Shown: positions 1 to 6,312, counted from the stretch's first letter. The stretch is DNA of 8,276 nt from an uncultured Pseudogracilibacillus sp. (GCA_937960785.1 CALGOZ010000088.1:1-8276); one strand, 5' to 3'. The notes: generated from the sequence alone by a model not told the origin. Made by a program: numbers and translations.

Positions 1-446
1 TGTTAAGAATTATGCAGAAAGTTTTTCGTGGTGGTCTTGCCGCGGAAAGGTTTGTGCTGTTTTATACATATTCCTTTCCGTTGGCTTGACAAGCTCGGGA
101 AAATTATTGTTGATTTTCGTTTATTCCTTTCAAAAGAATATGCTTATGACTATGTTAAGATGTTGAATCATAATTTTGCTTAGTAATCAATTTGAATTTC
201 TTACTTAAATCTCATAATAGTTTATAAACCAACAACTACGCTAACTCGAGAACGAAAATACTACCTTCGAAACTTGTTATAATGCCTTGTTCCGCTAATC
301 TTAACAAGCTAATGTAGAATCCCAGTTTAATTTTAATCTTGATAATAGAAGAAAAATTTATCTCTAGCTAATTTCATTAAAAACAATTATAATTATACTT
401 TAGGGTAAAATAAACCTTATATTAAATAGAATTTGGTGATGAGACA
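1..446. other. Left-edge stretch without a recognised gene
   Basis: No protein I recognise is encoded here. Two plus-strand frames are open from the window edge, one stopping at TGA 164-166 and one at TGA 87-89. Either could be the tail of an upstream gene, but neither resembles a known C-terminus. Roughly the first 100 bases look richer in G and C than the strongly AT-rich remainder, which would fit a gene end followed by a spacer. Small dyads are present: CGGAAAGG (43-50) with CCTTTCCG (73-80), GCTTGACAAGC (84-94), and CTTGTTA (273-279) with TAACAAG (302-308). None is followed by a T-run, so none is called a terminator. The 3' part must hold the rodA promoter region. Confidence 0.5.
275..283 (+). 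promoter_or_regulatory. Possible extended -10 element upstream of rodA
   Basis: TGTTATAAT reads as a TGn motif followed by a consensus TATAAT (278-283), an arrangement that can work without a good -35 box. No TTGACA-like box lies 16-18 bases upstream. It is about 165 bases before the rodA start, which would give a long leader. TATAAT (388-393) and TATACT (394-399) lie closer to rodA but have poor -35 partners. In DNA this AT-rich such matches arise by chance, so this is only a candidate. Confidence 0.25.
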
Positions 447-1625
447 ATGTTAAAAGGTCGACAGTCCCATTATTTACATTTAGATTTAATTTTGATGCTT
501 GTCTTTTTTATACTTGTGAGTAGTTTAGCGATTTATAATGCGCAACAGCTCGAACAATATCCGGACAATTTCGTGGTAAAGCAATTAATTTACTATGCAA
601 TTGGAATTGGTGTTGCTATATCGATTCAGTTTGTCGATTTAGATCAAATGTATCGAACTAGCTTTTATTTATATTTATTAGGAGTAGTATCTTTAATCAT
701 CCTACACTTCAGTCCAGAGGCGATTGCTCGTCCGGTTAACGGAGCGAAAAGTTGGTTTAACAACAAAGTTCCGTTTATTTCAATCCAACCATCGGAATTT
801 GCAAAAATATTTTTTGTCTTATATCTCGCCTATTTAATTTATCGTCACCAAAAAAAATATCGCCAACAAACACTCCGTTCAGATTTAATATTAATTGGAA
901 AAATGTTACTAGCGACTGTAGTGCCGGCTTTCTTAATTTGGAAGCAACCGGATTTAGGAACGACACTTGTATTCCTCTTTATTACAGCCGTTTTAATTGT
1001 TCTTTCCGGTGTCGATTGGAAGATTATCGCCGTTATGTTCACATCGGGAGTCGTTGCAGTTGTCGGGGCCGTTTTACTAATTGTAAACTTTCCAGATTTT
1101 TCCGAAAATGTACTACGAATAGAACCACACCAAATTAAACGGGTAACAACATGGTTTGATCCGTCGATGCAAGATAGCAACGATCGTTATCATATCGATC
1201 TATCGTTACAGACAGTCGGATCGGGTCAAATTACAGGTAAAGGAATGAAAAGCGCTCAAGTACAACTTCCAGAAGCCCATACAGACTTTATCTTTTCGAT
1301 TATTGGAGAAAGCTTTGGATTTCTTGGTAGTACGGTCGTTATTTTAGTATTTTTCTTATTTTTATATAAATTAGTAACGTTAGGGATGAAAGTAGCGTCG
1401 CACAATCCCTTTGCTTCCTATGTTTGCTATGGAATTATGGCGTTAATTTTAATCCATACGTTCCAAAATATCGGAATGACAATCGGACTTATGCCGATTA
1501 CAGGAATTCCTCTTCTCTTTATTAGTTACGGTGGTAGTACGACTTTATCGACGATGATCGCCTATGGAATTATATATCGAATAGCGGTCGAGCAGTCGAA
1601 GCAAGAGGATTTCCTCTTTAATTAA
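447..1625 (+). CDS. rodA: Rod-shape peptidoglycan glycosyltransferase RodA (SEDS family)
   Basis: RodA is an integral membrane SEDS polymerase. It joins lipid II disaccharide units into glycan strands during cell elongation, together with a class B penicillin-binding protein. The 392 residues contain about ten hydrophobic spans. SEDS motifs are in place: QPSEF at 114-118, KQPDLGT at 166-172, the conserved LPEAHTDF at 274-281 whose Asp280 matches the catalytic aspartate of RodA and FtsW, and the C-terminal GLMPITGIPLLFISYGGS at 347-364. Length and text follow B. subtilis RodA (YwcF) more closely than FtsW or SpoVE, for example in the GAKSWF segment and the ITGIPLLF to LSTMI end. The ATG at 447 is preceded by GGTGAT (435-440) at 6 nt, matching the 16S tail. 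The gene stands alone and converges on ydiF. A second SEDS paralogue is the main alternative. Family is certain; the RodA subtype is very likely. Confidence 0.92.
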   Translation: MLKGRQSHYLHLDLILMLVFFILVSSLAIYNAQQLEQYPDNFVVKQLIYYAIGIGVAISIQFVDLDQMYRTSFYLYLLGVVSLIILHFSPEAIARPVNGAKSWFNNKVPFISIQPSEFAKIFFVLYLAYLIYRHQKKYRQQTLRSDLILIGKMLLATVVPAFLIWKQPDLGTTLVFLFITAVLIVLSGVDWKIIAVMFTSGVVAVVGAVLLIVNFPDFSENVLRIEPHQIKRVTTWFDPSMQDSNDRYHIDLSLQTVGSGQITGKGMKSAQVQLPEAHTDFIFSIIGESFGFLGSTVVILVFFLFLYKLVTLGMKVASHNPFASYVCYGIMALILIHTFQNIGMTIGLMPITGIPLLFISYGGSTTLSTMIAYGIIYRIAVEQSKQEDFLFN

Positions 1626-1660
1626 ATTTGCTATTTTAATTAACAAAAATTTCTTCTACT

Positions 1661-1705
1661 AAAAAACGGTGTTCACGCGCTTCTGCGTAACACCGTCTTC
1701 TTTTT
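1661..1705. terminator. Bidirectional terminator between rodA and ydiF
   Basis: ACGGTGTT (1666-1673) pairs with AACACCGT (1689-1696). Inside it, ACGC pairs with GCGT after one bulged C, closing a six-base loop. The plus strand continues CTTCTTTTT. On the minus strand the six A's at 1661-1666 read as a T-run. A stem flanked by A's on one side and T's on the other, between two converging genes, is the classic shape of a terminator working in both directions. Confidence 0.9.
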
Positions 1706-1744
1706 ATGATCAGGTCGTTCTACAGTAGAAGGACAAAAAAGTAT

Positions 1745-3673
1745 TCAACTCTGTAATTGTTCCCATTGTTCGAAAAGCGCCTCAATTTCATCCCGGAGCT
1801 CGTCAGCTTTTTCCGAAAGTTCCTTTATTTTTTCATGGTCGTTAAATACTTCCGGCTCGGTCATTTTAAGTTCTAGGTTGGCTAGTTCCTCTTCTTTTTG
1901 CTCAATGGTTTCCTCGATTTTTTCAATTTTCCTTCGGCGTGTACGTTCTTTACTTTGGCGTCGTTTCTGTTCAGCATAGGAAAGAGCTGCCTCCGAGCGA
2001 TTGTGAGTCTGATCGTTCTGATTTTTTGCCTCAGTTTTTTGTCTTAATTTTTCTCGTTCGGCTTCAATCTCTTTACGCTCGATGTAATAATCGTAATTTC
2101 CGAGAAAATCCTCAATGCCATTTTTCGTTAACTCGAAGACTCGGTCGGCAATTTTGTTTATAAAATATCGGTCGTGAGAAACGAATAAAATCGTGCCAGG
2201 ATAAAATTGTAGCGCACTTTCTAGCACTTCTTTACTCGCTAAGTCTAGATGGTTCGTCGGTTCATCTAAAATTAAAAAGTTTGCCTCTTGTAACATTAAC
2301 TTCGCTAGGGAAACACGAGCCTTTTCTCCACCGCTAAGTAGGTGAATTTGTTTTAACACATCGTCGCCACTAAATAAAAAATTACCGAGAACCGTGCGGA
2401 TTTCCAGTTCTGTTTTATTCGGAAAGGTACTCCACACTTCCTCTAAAACAGTATTTACTTCGTTTAGTTCTTCTTGTTCTTGGGAGTAGTAGCCGATTTG
2501 TACGTTCGTCCCTTTGATAAAGTTTTCATCATCTTGGATGATTTGTTTTAGCAATGTTGTTTTACCAATTCCATTTTCGCCTATTAAAGCAATTCGCTCG
2601 CCCCGTTGAATTGAAAACGTCACATTAGAAAATAAAGGCTCGTCCATATCAGGATATTGAAAGGAGTAATTTTCTGTCCATAATACATCGCGACCGCTGG
2701 TAATAGCGATGTCAAAGGAAAAAGAAGCTGTTTTTAATTGAGTTAGGGGACGATCGACTTTATCCATATTCTCTAATTGTCGGCGTCGGCTTTGGGCTCT
2801 TCTCGACGTCGAAGCACGAGCGATATTCCGAGCGATAAATTCTTCAGCACGCTTTATTTCTTCTTGCTGGGCTTCATATTGCTTCCATTCTCGTTCAGCT
2901 TTCTCTTGTTTTTGTACTAAAAATTGAGAATACGTTCCGTGGTAAAGAGTCGCCCGTCGATGTTCGATATCGTATACTTTTGTTACAATTTTATCGAGAA
3001 AATAACGGTCATGAGAGACGATAACAATCGCGCCATCGTAATTAACTAAATAATTCTCTAACCAGTTTAGCGTTGCGATATCGAGATGGTTGGTCGGCTC
3101 ATCAAGCACAAGGAGGTCCGGCTTTTCAAGTAGTAATTTACCTAAAGCGATGCGCATTTTTTGGCCACCACTTAATGTAGAAATAGGATTTTCAAACTCA
3201 TCCTCCGTAAAGCCAAGACCGTGTAGTACCCCCTTTATATCGCTATGATACCGATAACCTCCAGCCTCAGCAAACTGTTCCGTCCGCTTACTATATTCGT
3301 TAATTAATTTTTCATTTTCTTTTTTAGTGGTCTGTTGGCTACTAAGGGTACTAATCTTTTCCGCTAGCTGCATAAGCGACTTTTCCTCTTTGATTAAATG
3401 GGTAAAAACGGTATACATCTCATCGACTAATGTCCGTTCTGAATTAACGTGAGCGTGTTGGGCTAAGTAGCCGATTTGCAGATCTTGTTTTTTTATAATT
3501 TCTCCTTCGTCATAGTCAAGTTCATCGACGATGATTCTAAGTAACGTCGTCTTTCCTGCGCCATTTCGACCAACTAAGGCGATTCGGTCATTTTCTTGTA
3601 TTTCCATTTGGATATTTTCTAATATAGTTGTTCCGGCAAAAGTTTTCATTATATTTTTCAATTGCATAATCAT
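1745..3673 (-). CDS. ydiF: ABC-F family ATPase, YdiF type
   Basis: A soluble protein with two ATP-binding cassettes and no membrane domain, of the ABC-F class whose members act on the ribosome (translation factors or antibiotic-resistance proteins). From the chosen start it has 642 residues. Cassette 1: Walker A GRNGAGKT 35-42, LSGGQ 167-171, LLVLDEPTNHLD 187-198, switch His221. Cassette 2: Walker A GENGIGKT 365-372, LSGGE 446-450, LILDEPTNHLD 467-477, switch His500. Both catalytic glutamates (192, 471) are present. The charged linker between the cassettes (about 245-330) holds the RRAQSRRRQLE segment typical of the family's tRNA-contacting region. A charged coiled-coil tail covers about 560-642. 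The text follows B. subtilis YdiF, including the neighbourhood of rex. The longest open frame starts at GTG 3685, but that codon lies inside the ribosome binding site, so the ATG at 3673 is preferred. No specific antibiotic resistance can be inferred. Confidence 0.92.
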   Translation of the reverse strand: MIMQLKNIMKTFAGTTILENIQMEIQENDRIALVGRNGAGKTTLLRIIVDELDYDEGEIIKKQDLQIGYLAQHAHVNSERTLVDEMYTVFTHLIKEEKSLMQLAEKISTLSSQQTTKKENEKLINEYSKRTEQFAEAGGYRYHSDIKGVLHGLGFTEDEFENPISTLSGGQKMRIALGKLLLEKPDLLVLDEPTNHLDIATLNWLENYLVNYDGAIVIVSHDRYFLDKIVTKVYDIEHRRATLYHGTYSQFLVQKQEKAEREWKQYEAQQEEIKRAEEFIARNIARASTSRRAQSRRRQLENMDKVDRPLTQLKTASFSFDIAITSGRDVLWTENYSFQYPDMDEPLFSNVTFSIQRGERIALIGENGIGKTTLLKQIIQDDENFIKGTNVQIGYYSQEQEELNEVNTVLEEVWSTFPNKTELEIRTVLGNFLFSGDDVLKQIHLLSGGEKARVSLAKLMLQEANFLILDEPTNHLDLASKEVLESALQFYPGTILFVSHDRYFINKIADRVFELTKNGIEDFLGNYDYYIERKEIEAEREKLRQKTEAKNQNDQTHNRSEAALSYAEQKRRQSKERTRRRKIEKIEETIEQKEEELANLELKMTEPEVFNDHEKIKELSEKADELRDEIEALFEQWEQLQS

Positions 3674-3682
3674 TTTCATTTC

Positions 3683-3690
3683 CACCTTTT
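3683..3690 (-). promoter_or_regulatory. Ribosome binding site that fixes the ydiF start
   Basis: The minus strand reads AAAGGTGG, then GTG-containing sequence and three in-frame ATG codons at 3679, 3673 and 3667. The upstream GTG (3685-3683) overlaps the Shine-Dalgarno bases, so it cannot be the start. The ATG at 3679 is only 3 nt away and the one at 3667 is 15 nt away. The ATG at 3673 lies 9 nt downstream, the normal spacing. Confidence 0.7.
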
Positions 3691-3777
3691 AATCAAACTT
3701 AAACTTCTATATTGACCCGATCCGTTTAATTACTTTTCGTCTGAAAACCTAATCTAGGTCCATCGGGCTTCCTTTCT

Positions 3778-3807
3778 ATTGTAACGTAAAGTATCTTGAA
3801 CTGCCAT
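3778..3807 (-). promoter_or_regulatory. Candidate sigma-A promoter for ydiF
   Basis: On the minus strand ATGGCA (3807-3802, four of six to TTGACA) is followed after 18 bases by TACAAT (3783-3778, five of six to TATAAT). It would give a leader of roughly 100 bases before the ydiF ATG. The -35 is weak and the call rests on position and the good -10. Confidence 0.3.
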
Positions 3808-3940
3808 GTGGCGATGTAAAATAATCCTCTCACCTTTTTAATTGACTAACAGTTACAGACTTTACACAATGGGTTTAACAAGGACTTTTTCTTTAGTTAT
3901 TTTCTTTTATAAGATTCGGTTATTTTATTGAAAAGTTTAC

Positions 3941-3965
3941 TATCCTTACGATATAAGTAAGGATA
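3941..3965. repeat. Perfect 9-7-9 inverted repeat upstream of rex
   Basis: TATCCTTAC (3941-3949) and GTAAGGATA (3957-3965) are exact reverse complements separated by seven bases. No T-run follows on either strand, so a terminator is unlikely. The size and the 16-base centre-to-centre spacing of the half-sites suit a dimeric repressor operator. It lies about 45 bases upstream of the candidate rex -35. The sequence is not a Rex box, CIRCE, Fur or CtsR site as I know them. No owner can be named. Confidence 0.6.
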
Positions 3966-4008
3966 AAATTCAAAAAAAGCTAATATATATGGCAAAAAAC
4001 GATAAAAA

Positions 4009-4037
4009 CAGACTTATAGCCTTATTTTTGCTAAAAT
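4009..4037 (+). promoter_or_regulatory. Candidate extended -10 promoter for rex
   Basis: TAAAAT (4032-4037, five of six) is preceded by TGC, forming a TGn extension, with CAGACT (4009-4014, three of six) 17 bases upstream as a poor -35. It would leave a leader of about 160 bases before rex. The TGn motif favours it over other AT-rich matches nearby, but confidence is low. Confidence 0.33.
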
Positions 4038-4203
4038 ATAGATTGATATATTTTTCATGAGAAATAAAAAGAAGATTGAAATCATATATTACAGTAGTAA
4101 GTGAAGTCTTTAACAAGCAATAAATAGATAAAGAGAGGTTATTTTGTCTAGGTCCTTTATTAAACAAGATTATTAGTTTCGTTCATGATGAGGGGAGATT
4201 TAA

Positions 4204-4854
4204 ATGGGAAAGAGAATACCTCAAGCAACAGCGAGAAGACTACCTTTATATTATCGTTTTATTACTAATTTACATAACCAAGGGAAAACCCGCGTATCAT
4301 CAAAAGAATTAAGTGAAGCGGTAAAAGTAGACTCGGCGACTATTCGTCGTGATTTTTCGTACTTTGGAGCTTTAGGTAAAAAGGGTTATGGCTACAATGT
4401 CGATTATTTACTACAATTTTTCAAAGCGACGTTAGAACAAGACGAAGTAACAGAGGTAGCTTTAATTGGTGTCGGAAATTTAGGGACGGCCTTTTTAAAC
4501 TACAATTTCATGCGTAGTAATAATACGAAAATTGCAAAAGCCTTCGATCGGTCGAAAACTATGGCCGGAACAAAAATAGGCGGTGTACCGATTTATCATA
4601 TCGACGAATTAGAAGATGAGATTGGCGATATTGAAGTGGCAATTTTAACCGTACCTGCTTCAGCAGCGCAAGATATTACAGATCGTCTCGTCGATTTAGG
4701 TGTAAAAGGAATTTTAAACTTTACTCCAGCCCGGCTTACAATACCTGATGACGTTCGAGTGCACCATATCGACTTATCTGTCGAATTGCAATCGTTCGTT
4801 TACTTTATGAAAAATTACCCGCTTACAAAGGAAGAAGATGAGGAAGAAGAATAA
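4204..4854 (+). CDS. rex: Redox-sensing transcriptional repressor Rex
   Basis: Rex is a cytoplasmic homodimer that represses respiratory and fermentative genes, and releases DNA when NADH binds as the NADH/NAD+ ratio rises. The 216 residues have the usual two parts. The N-terminal winged helix (about 1-80) contains the recognition region KVDSATIRRDFSYFG at 41-55 and the wing KKGYGYNV at 59-66. The Rossmann domain has GVGNLG at 89-94 and AFD at 113-115 at the end of the second strand, where the acidic residue meets the dinucleotide ribose. The C-terminal block from LNFTPARL (171-178) to HHIDLSVELQS (187-197) matches the swapped dimer helix region. The tail is a run of Glu and Asp (209-216). 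The ATG at 4204 follows AGGGGAG (4191-4197) at 6 nt. It closely follows B. subtilis Rex (YdiH, 215 aa). No convincing Rex box lies upstream, so autoregulation is not supported here. Confidence 0.97.
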   Translation: MGKRIPQATARRLPLYYRFITNLHNQGKTRVSSKELSEAVKVDSATIRRDFSYFGALGKKGYGYNVDYLLQFFKATLEQDEVTEVALIGVGNLGTAFLNYNFMRSNNTKIAKAFDRSKTMAGTKIGGVPIYHIDELEDEIGDIEVAILTVPASAAQDITDRLVDLGVKGILNFTPARLTIPDDVRVHHIDLSVELQSFVYFMKNYPLTKEEDEEEE

Positions 4855-4883
4855 GACTTTCTACATTATGGACTTTTAATAAT

Positions 4884-4950
4884 AAAGAAGAAGTACATAC
4901 GGATGTCGAAAATTGGCCGATGATTCCGCATGTACTTCTTTTTTATTTTT
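4884..4950. terminator. Shared terminator of rex and ydiK
   Basis: AAGAAGTACAT (4888-4898) pairs perfectly with ATGTACTTCTT (4930-4940). Flanking A/T pairs extend the base and CGG/CCG pairs lie further in after one mismatch. The plus strand continues TTTTATTTTT, a good T-run for rex. On the minus strand the hairpin is followed only by a broken T-run, so termination of ydiK may be less efficient. The ydiK stop codon (4945-4943) lies inside the element. Confidence 0.88.
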
Positions 4951-5125
4951 CTTCTTTTCGTTCTTGTAAGTATGTCCGTAACATTGTAATTCCTAAACCG
5001 ATATCGATCGCTGCAATCGCAAGCATGATAAGAGAAAGAGGGTTAAAAATCGTCTCCGTCGCATTGATGACAGCTAAATAGATAAACAAAGCAGCTAAAA
5101 GGAAATAAACGACCCCTGTGCGCAC
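4943..5125 (-). CDS. ydiK: Small two-span membrane protein, YdiK-like (DUF4305)
   Basis: A 60-residue protein of unknown function. Two hydrophobic segments, about 4-20 and 28-49, are joined by a short polar turn (NATETIFN), and a charged tail LQERKEEK ends the chain. Positive charges at both ends suggest that both termini face the cytoplasm. The call rests on position next to ydiL, as in B. subtilis, and on size and topology; short membrane proteins give little sequence evidence. The start is GTG, directly after the TAA stop of ydiL. Its ribosome binding site GGAGG (5140-5136) lies inside the last codons of ydiL at 10 nt, so translation is probably coupled. The stop codon is embedded in the terminator shared with rex. 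Confidence 0.78.
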   Translation of the reverse strand: MRTGVVYFLLAALFIYLAVINATETIFNPLSLIMLAIAAIDIGLGITMLRTYLQERKEEK

Positions 5126-5848
5126 TTAAAACCAACCTCCAAGTAAAATGACATTTAGTTCGTTAAGAATTTGTTCCAACTCTTCTACATCGACAAACAT
5201 TTGAATGACAACGACCAAGGAATTAATACCCATATGAGCAAGAATCGGTACGATAATTCGTTTCGTTTTCACGTATAGAAATGTAAATACAAGCCCCATG
5301 ACAAAGTAAATTAACGTATGAGCGAAATCAAAATGAGCTAAAGCAAAAATAAGCGCACCAATAACAGTTGCTAAATGGAGGTTCATTCGTTTTCGTAATG
5401 CACCAAATATTACCTTTCGAAAGACGAGTTCTTCGATAATCGGACCTAAGATTGCTGGTAATAAGAGAAATATGATATTTTTCTCTAACAATCCGACGAT
5501 GACTTCCGTGTTTTCTGAACCGGGTTGAATATCGAGCACATACATTTCGATTGCGCCAGCGATTCCTTGGCTAAAATAAGCGATAATCATACCGAGCAAT
5601 GCCCAACCGATTAATCGACTGATTGCTAGAGGGTTTTCTAGCCGCTCGTTATGAAGGTCTTCTTTTAATATAAGGTAAATGATAATTAATCCTACACTAA
5701 ATGAAACGATGTTAGGATAAATAATTGCATCGTACTGATCTAAACTTGTAAACATTAATAAAAAAGCTGTCACAATACCAGTACTTAACTGCATTAATAT
5801 GTACGTTAAAATAACGAGAAAACTTCGGTTTCGAAATAAACTTTGCAA
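5126..5848 (-). CDS. ydiL: CPBP family intramembrane glutamic endopeptidase, YdiL-like
   Basis: A polytopic membrane protein of the CAAX protease and bacteriocin-processing (CPBP/Abi) family, 240 residues with about seven hydrophobic spans. The active-site motifs are complete: EELVFRKVIFG with Glu139, Glu140 and Arg144; FALAH with Phe168 and His172; and HMGIN with His205 and Asn209. A catalytically competent protease is therefore expected, although the substrate is unknown. The text FSQGIAGAIE at 92-101 and GPIIEELVFRKVIFGAL at 135-151 follow B. subtilis YdiL, which also lies upstream of ydiK and divergent from groESL. The start is TTG, supported by the site described at 5858-5864; the next in-frame Met is residue 19, inside the first span. 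It is the first gene of a two-gene unit with ydiK. Some family members act in bacteriocin self-immunity, but no bacteriocin gene is visible here. Confidence 0.88.
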   Translation of the reverse strand: MQSLFRNRSFLVILTYILMQLSTGIVTAFLLMFTSLDQYDAIIYPNIVSFSVGLIIIYLILKEDLHNERLENPLAISRLIGWALLGMIIAYFSQGIAGAIEMYVLDIQPGSENTEVIVGLLEKNIIFLLLPAILGPIIEELVFRKVIFGALRKRMNLHLATVIGALIFALAHFDFAHTLIYFVMGLVFTFLYVKTKRIIVPILAHMGINSLVVVIQMFVDVEELEQILNELNVILLGGWF

Positions 5849-5857
5849 GGGAAAAAG

Positions 5858-5864
5858 CTCCTTT
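5858..5864 (-). promoter_or_regulatory. Ribosome binding site supporting the TTG start of ydiL
   Basis: The minus strand reads AAAGGAG at 5864-5858, 9 nt before the TTG at 5848-5846. No ATG or GTG offers a comparable site in the same frame, so the rare TTG start is accepted. Confidence 0.75.
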
Positions 5865-5881
5865 AAACAGTTAATTTTTCT

Positions 5882-5911
5882 TACATTATGTATCTTAACA
5901 TAGTTTATGTT
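5882..5911. repeat. Two adjacent AT-rich palindromes between ydiL and groES
   Basis: TACATTATGTA (5882-5892, 5-1-5) and AACATA-GTT-TATGTT (5897-5911, 6-3-6) are perfect short dyads four bases apart. They lie upstream of ydiL and about 40 bases upstream of the groES -35 box. Their ACATA/TATGT arms resemble each other, so they could form a tandem operator for ydiL. In sequence of this composition they could also be chance. Confidence 0.35.
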
Positions 5912-5951
5912 TTAAGCGTTATTGCAAACCCTTTTTCAGAAATTAAAATAC

Positions 5952-5980
5952 TTGCATTTTAAAAAGGGATTATTTATGAT
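5952..5980 (+). promoter_or_regulatory. Sigma-A promoter of groESL
   Basis: TTGCAT (5952-5957) and TATGAT (5975-5980) are separated by 17 bases. Each box matches consensus at most positions. The predicted start of transcription falls just before or at the CIRCE element, the usual arrangement for HrcA-controlled operons, so bound HrcA would block the promoter. Confidence 0.85.
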
Positions 5981-5988
5981 AATAAGTG

Positions 5989-6015
5989 TTAGCACTCAAG
6001 GCGAGTGAGTGCTAA
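5989..6015. promoter_or_regulatory. CIRCE operator (HrcA binding site)
   Basis: TTAGCACTC (5989-5997) and GAGTGCTAA (6007-6015) form the perfect 9-9-9 CIRCE dyad. HrcA represses class I heat-shock operons from this site, and its folding depends on GroEL, which gives feedback control. hrcA itself is not in the window. The dyad is also transcribed and could form a hairpin in the 5' leader. Confidence 0.98.
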
Positions 6016-6051
6016 TAATATGAAATCGTAATTAATAAGGAGGTTTCTTAC

Positions 6052-6312
6052 ATGATTAAACCATTAGGCGATCGTGTACTTATCGAACTAGTAGAGAAGG
6101 AGGCAACGACAGCAAGTGGAATCGTTTTGCCAGACTCTGCTAAAGAGCAACCACAAGAAGGTAAAGTCGTTGCAGTAGGTAAGGACGCTCAAGACGAAGT
6201 GAACGTCGATGATCGTGTGATTTACTCCAAGTTTGCCGGAACAGAAGTAGAATACGAAGGCAATGAATACTTAATTTTAAATGTGACAGATATTTTAGCT
6301 GTAATTGAATAG
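6052..6312 (+). CDS. groES: Co-chaperonin GroES, shortened in the roof region
   Basis: GroES forms the heptameric lid that closes the GroEL folding chamber. The ATG follows AAGGAGG (6037-6043) at 8 nt. Only 86 residues are encoded, against 94 in B. subtilis and 97 in E. coli. The N-terminal PLGDRVLIEL, the mobile loop (about 17-32, with the GroEL-binding GIVL at 23-26), PQEGKVVAVG at 34-43, and the C-terminal half with YSKFAGTEV and DILAVIE are all conserved. The missing residues lie between AVG (41-43) and VDDRVIYSKFAG (52-63), where the usual protein has the GxGRxLENGE hairpin that forms the roof of the dome. Only KDAQDEVN remains. The frame is intact on both sides, so this is an in-frame shortening rather than a frameshift. 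It is the first gene of the groESL operon. Confidence 0.97.
   Translation: MIKPLGDRVLIELVEKEATTASGIVLPDSAKEQPQEGKVVAVGKDAQDEVNVDDRVIYSKFAGTEVEYEGNEYLILNVTDILAVIE

Larger units (their letters stand above)
3686..4203. other. Divergent spacer between ydiF and rex, no gene seen
   Basis: About 500 AT-rich bases separate the divergent ydiF and rex genes. In B. subtilis this position holds ydiG (moaC); I find no MoaC-like frame here on either strand. The only longer frame, on the minus strand at 3970-4167, begins with TTG, has no ribosome binding site and encodes a low-complexity Phe/Leu/Ile/Ser-rich string, so it is not accepted. The stretch holds promoter candidates for both genes, the perfect inverted repeat at 3941-3965 and a small GCCATGTGGC palindrome. 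Confidence 0.6.

Noticed and set aside
43..80. CGGAAAGG and CCTTTCCG dyad as a terminator
   Set aside because: Loop of 22 bases and no T-run on either side.
845..1180. Minus-strand open frame inside rodA, and similar frames inside ydiF and groEL (for example 7807-8091)
   Set aside because: They lie antisense to clearly conserved genes and encode nothing recognisable; shadows of the real frame.
3674..3685. Four-residue N-terminal extension of YdiF from GTG 3685
   Set aside because: The GTG is part of the ribosome binding site itself; the ATG at 3673 has proper spacing.
3852..3870. Possible Rex box (minus strand TTGTGTAAAG followed by TCTGTAAC)
   Set aside because: Only the left half resembles TTGTGAA; the right half does not give the required TTCACAA.
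3970..4167. Minus-strand open frame of 65 codons in the ydiF-rex spacer
   Set aside because: TTG start without a ribosome binding site, and a low-complexity hydrophobic and Ser-rich product typical of random AT-rich DNA.
6021..6034. cre-like sequence TGAAATCGTAATTA between CIRCE and groES
   Set aside because: Mismatches at conserved positions of the catabolite-responsive consensus, and a location without precedent.
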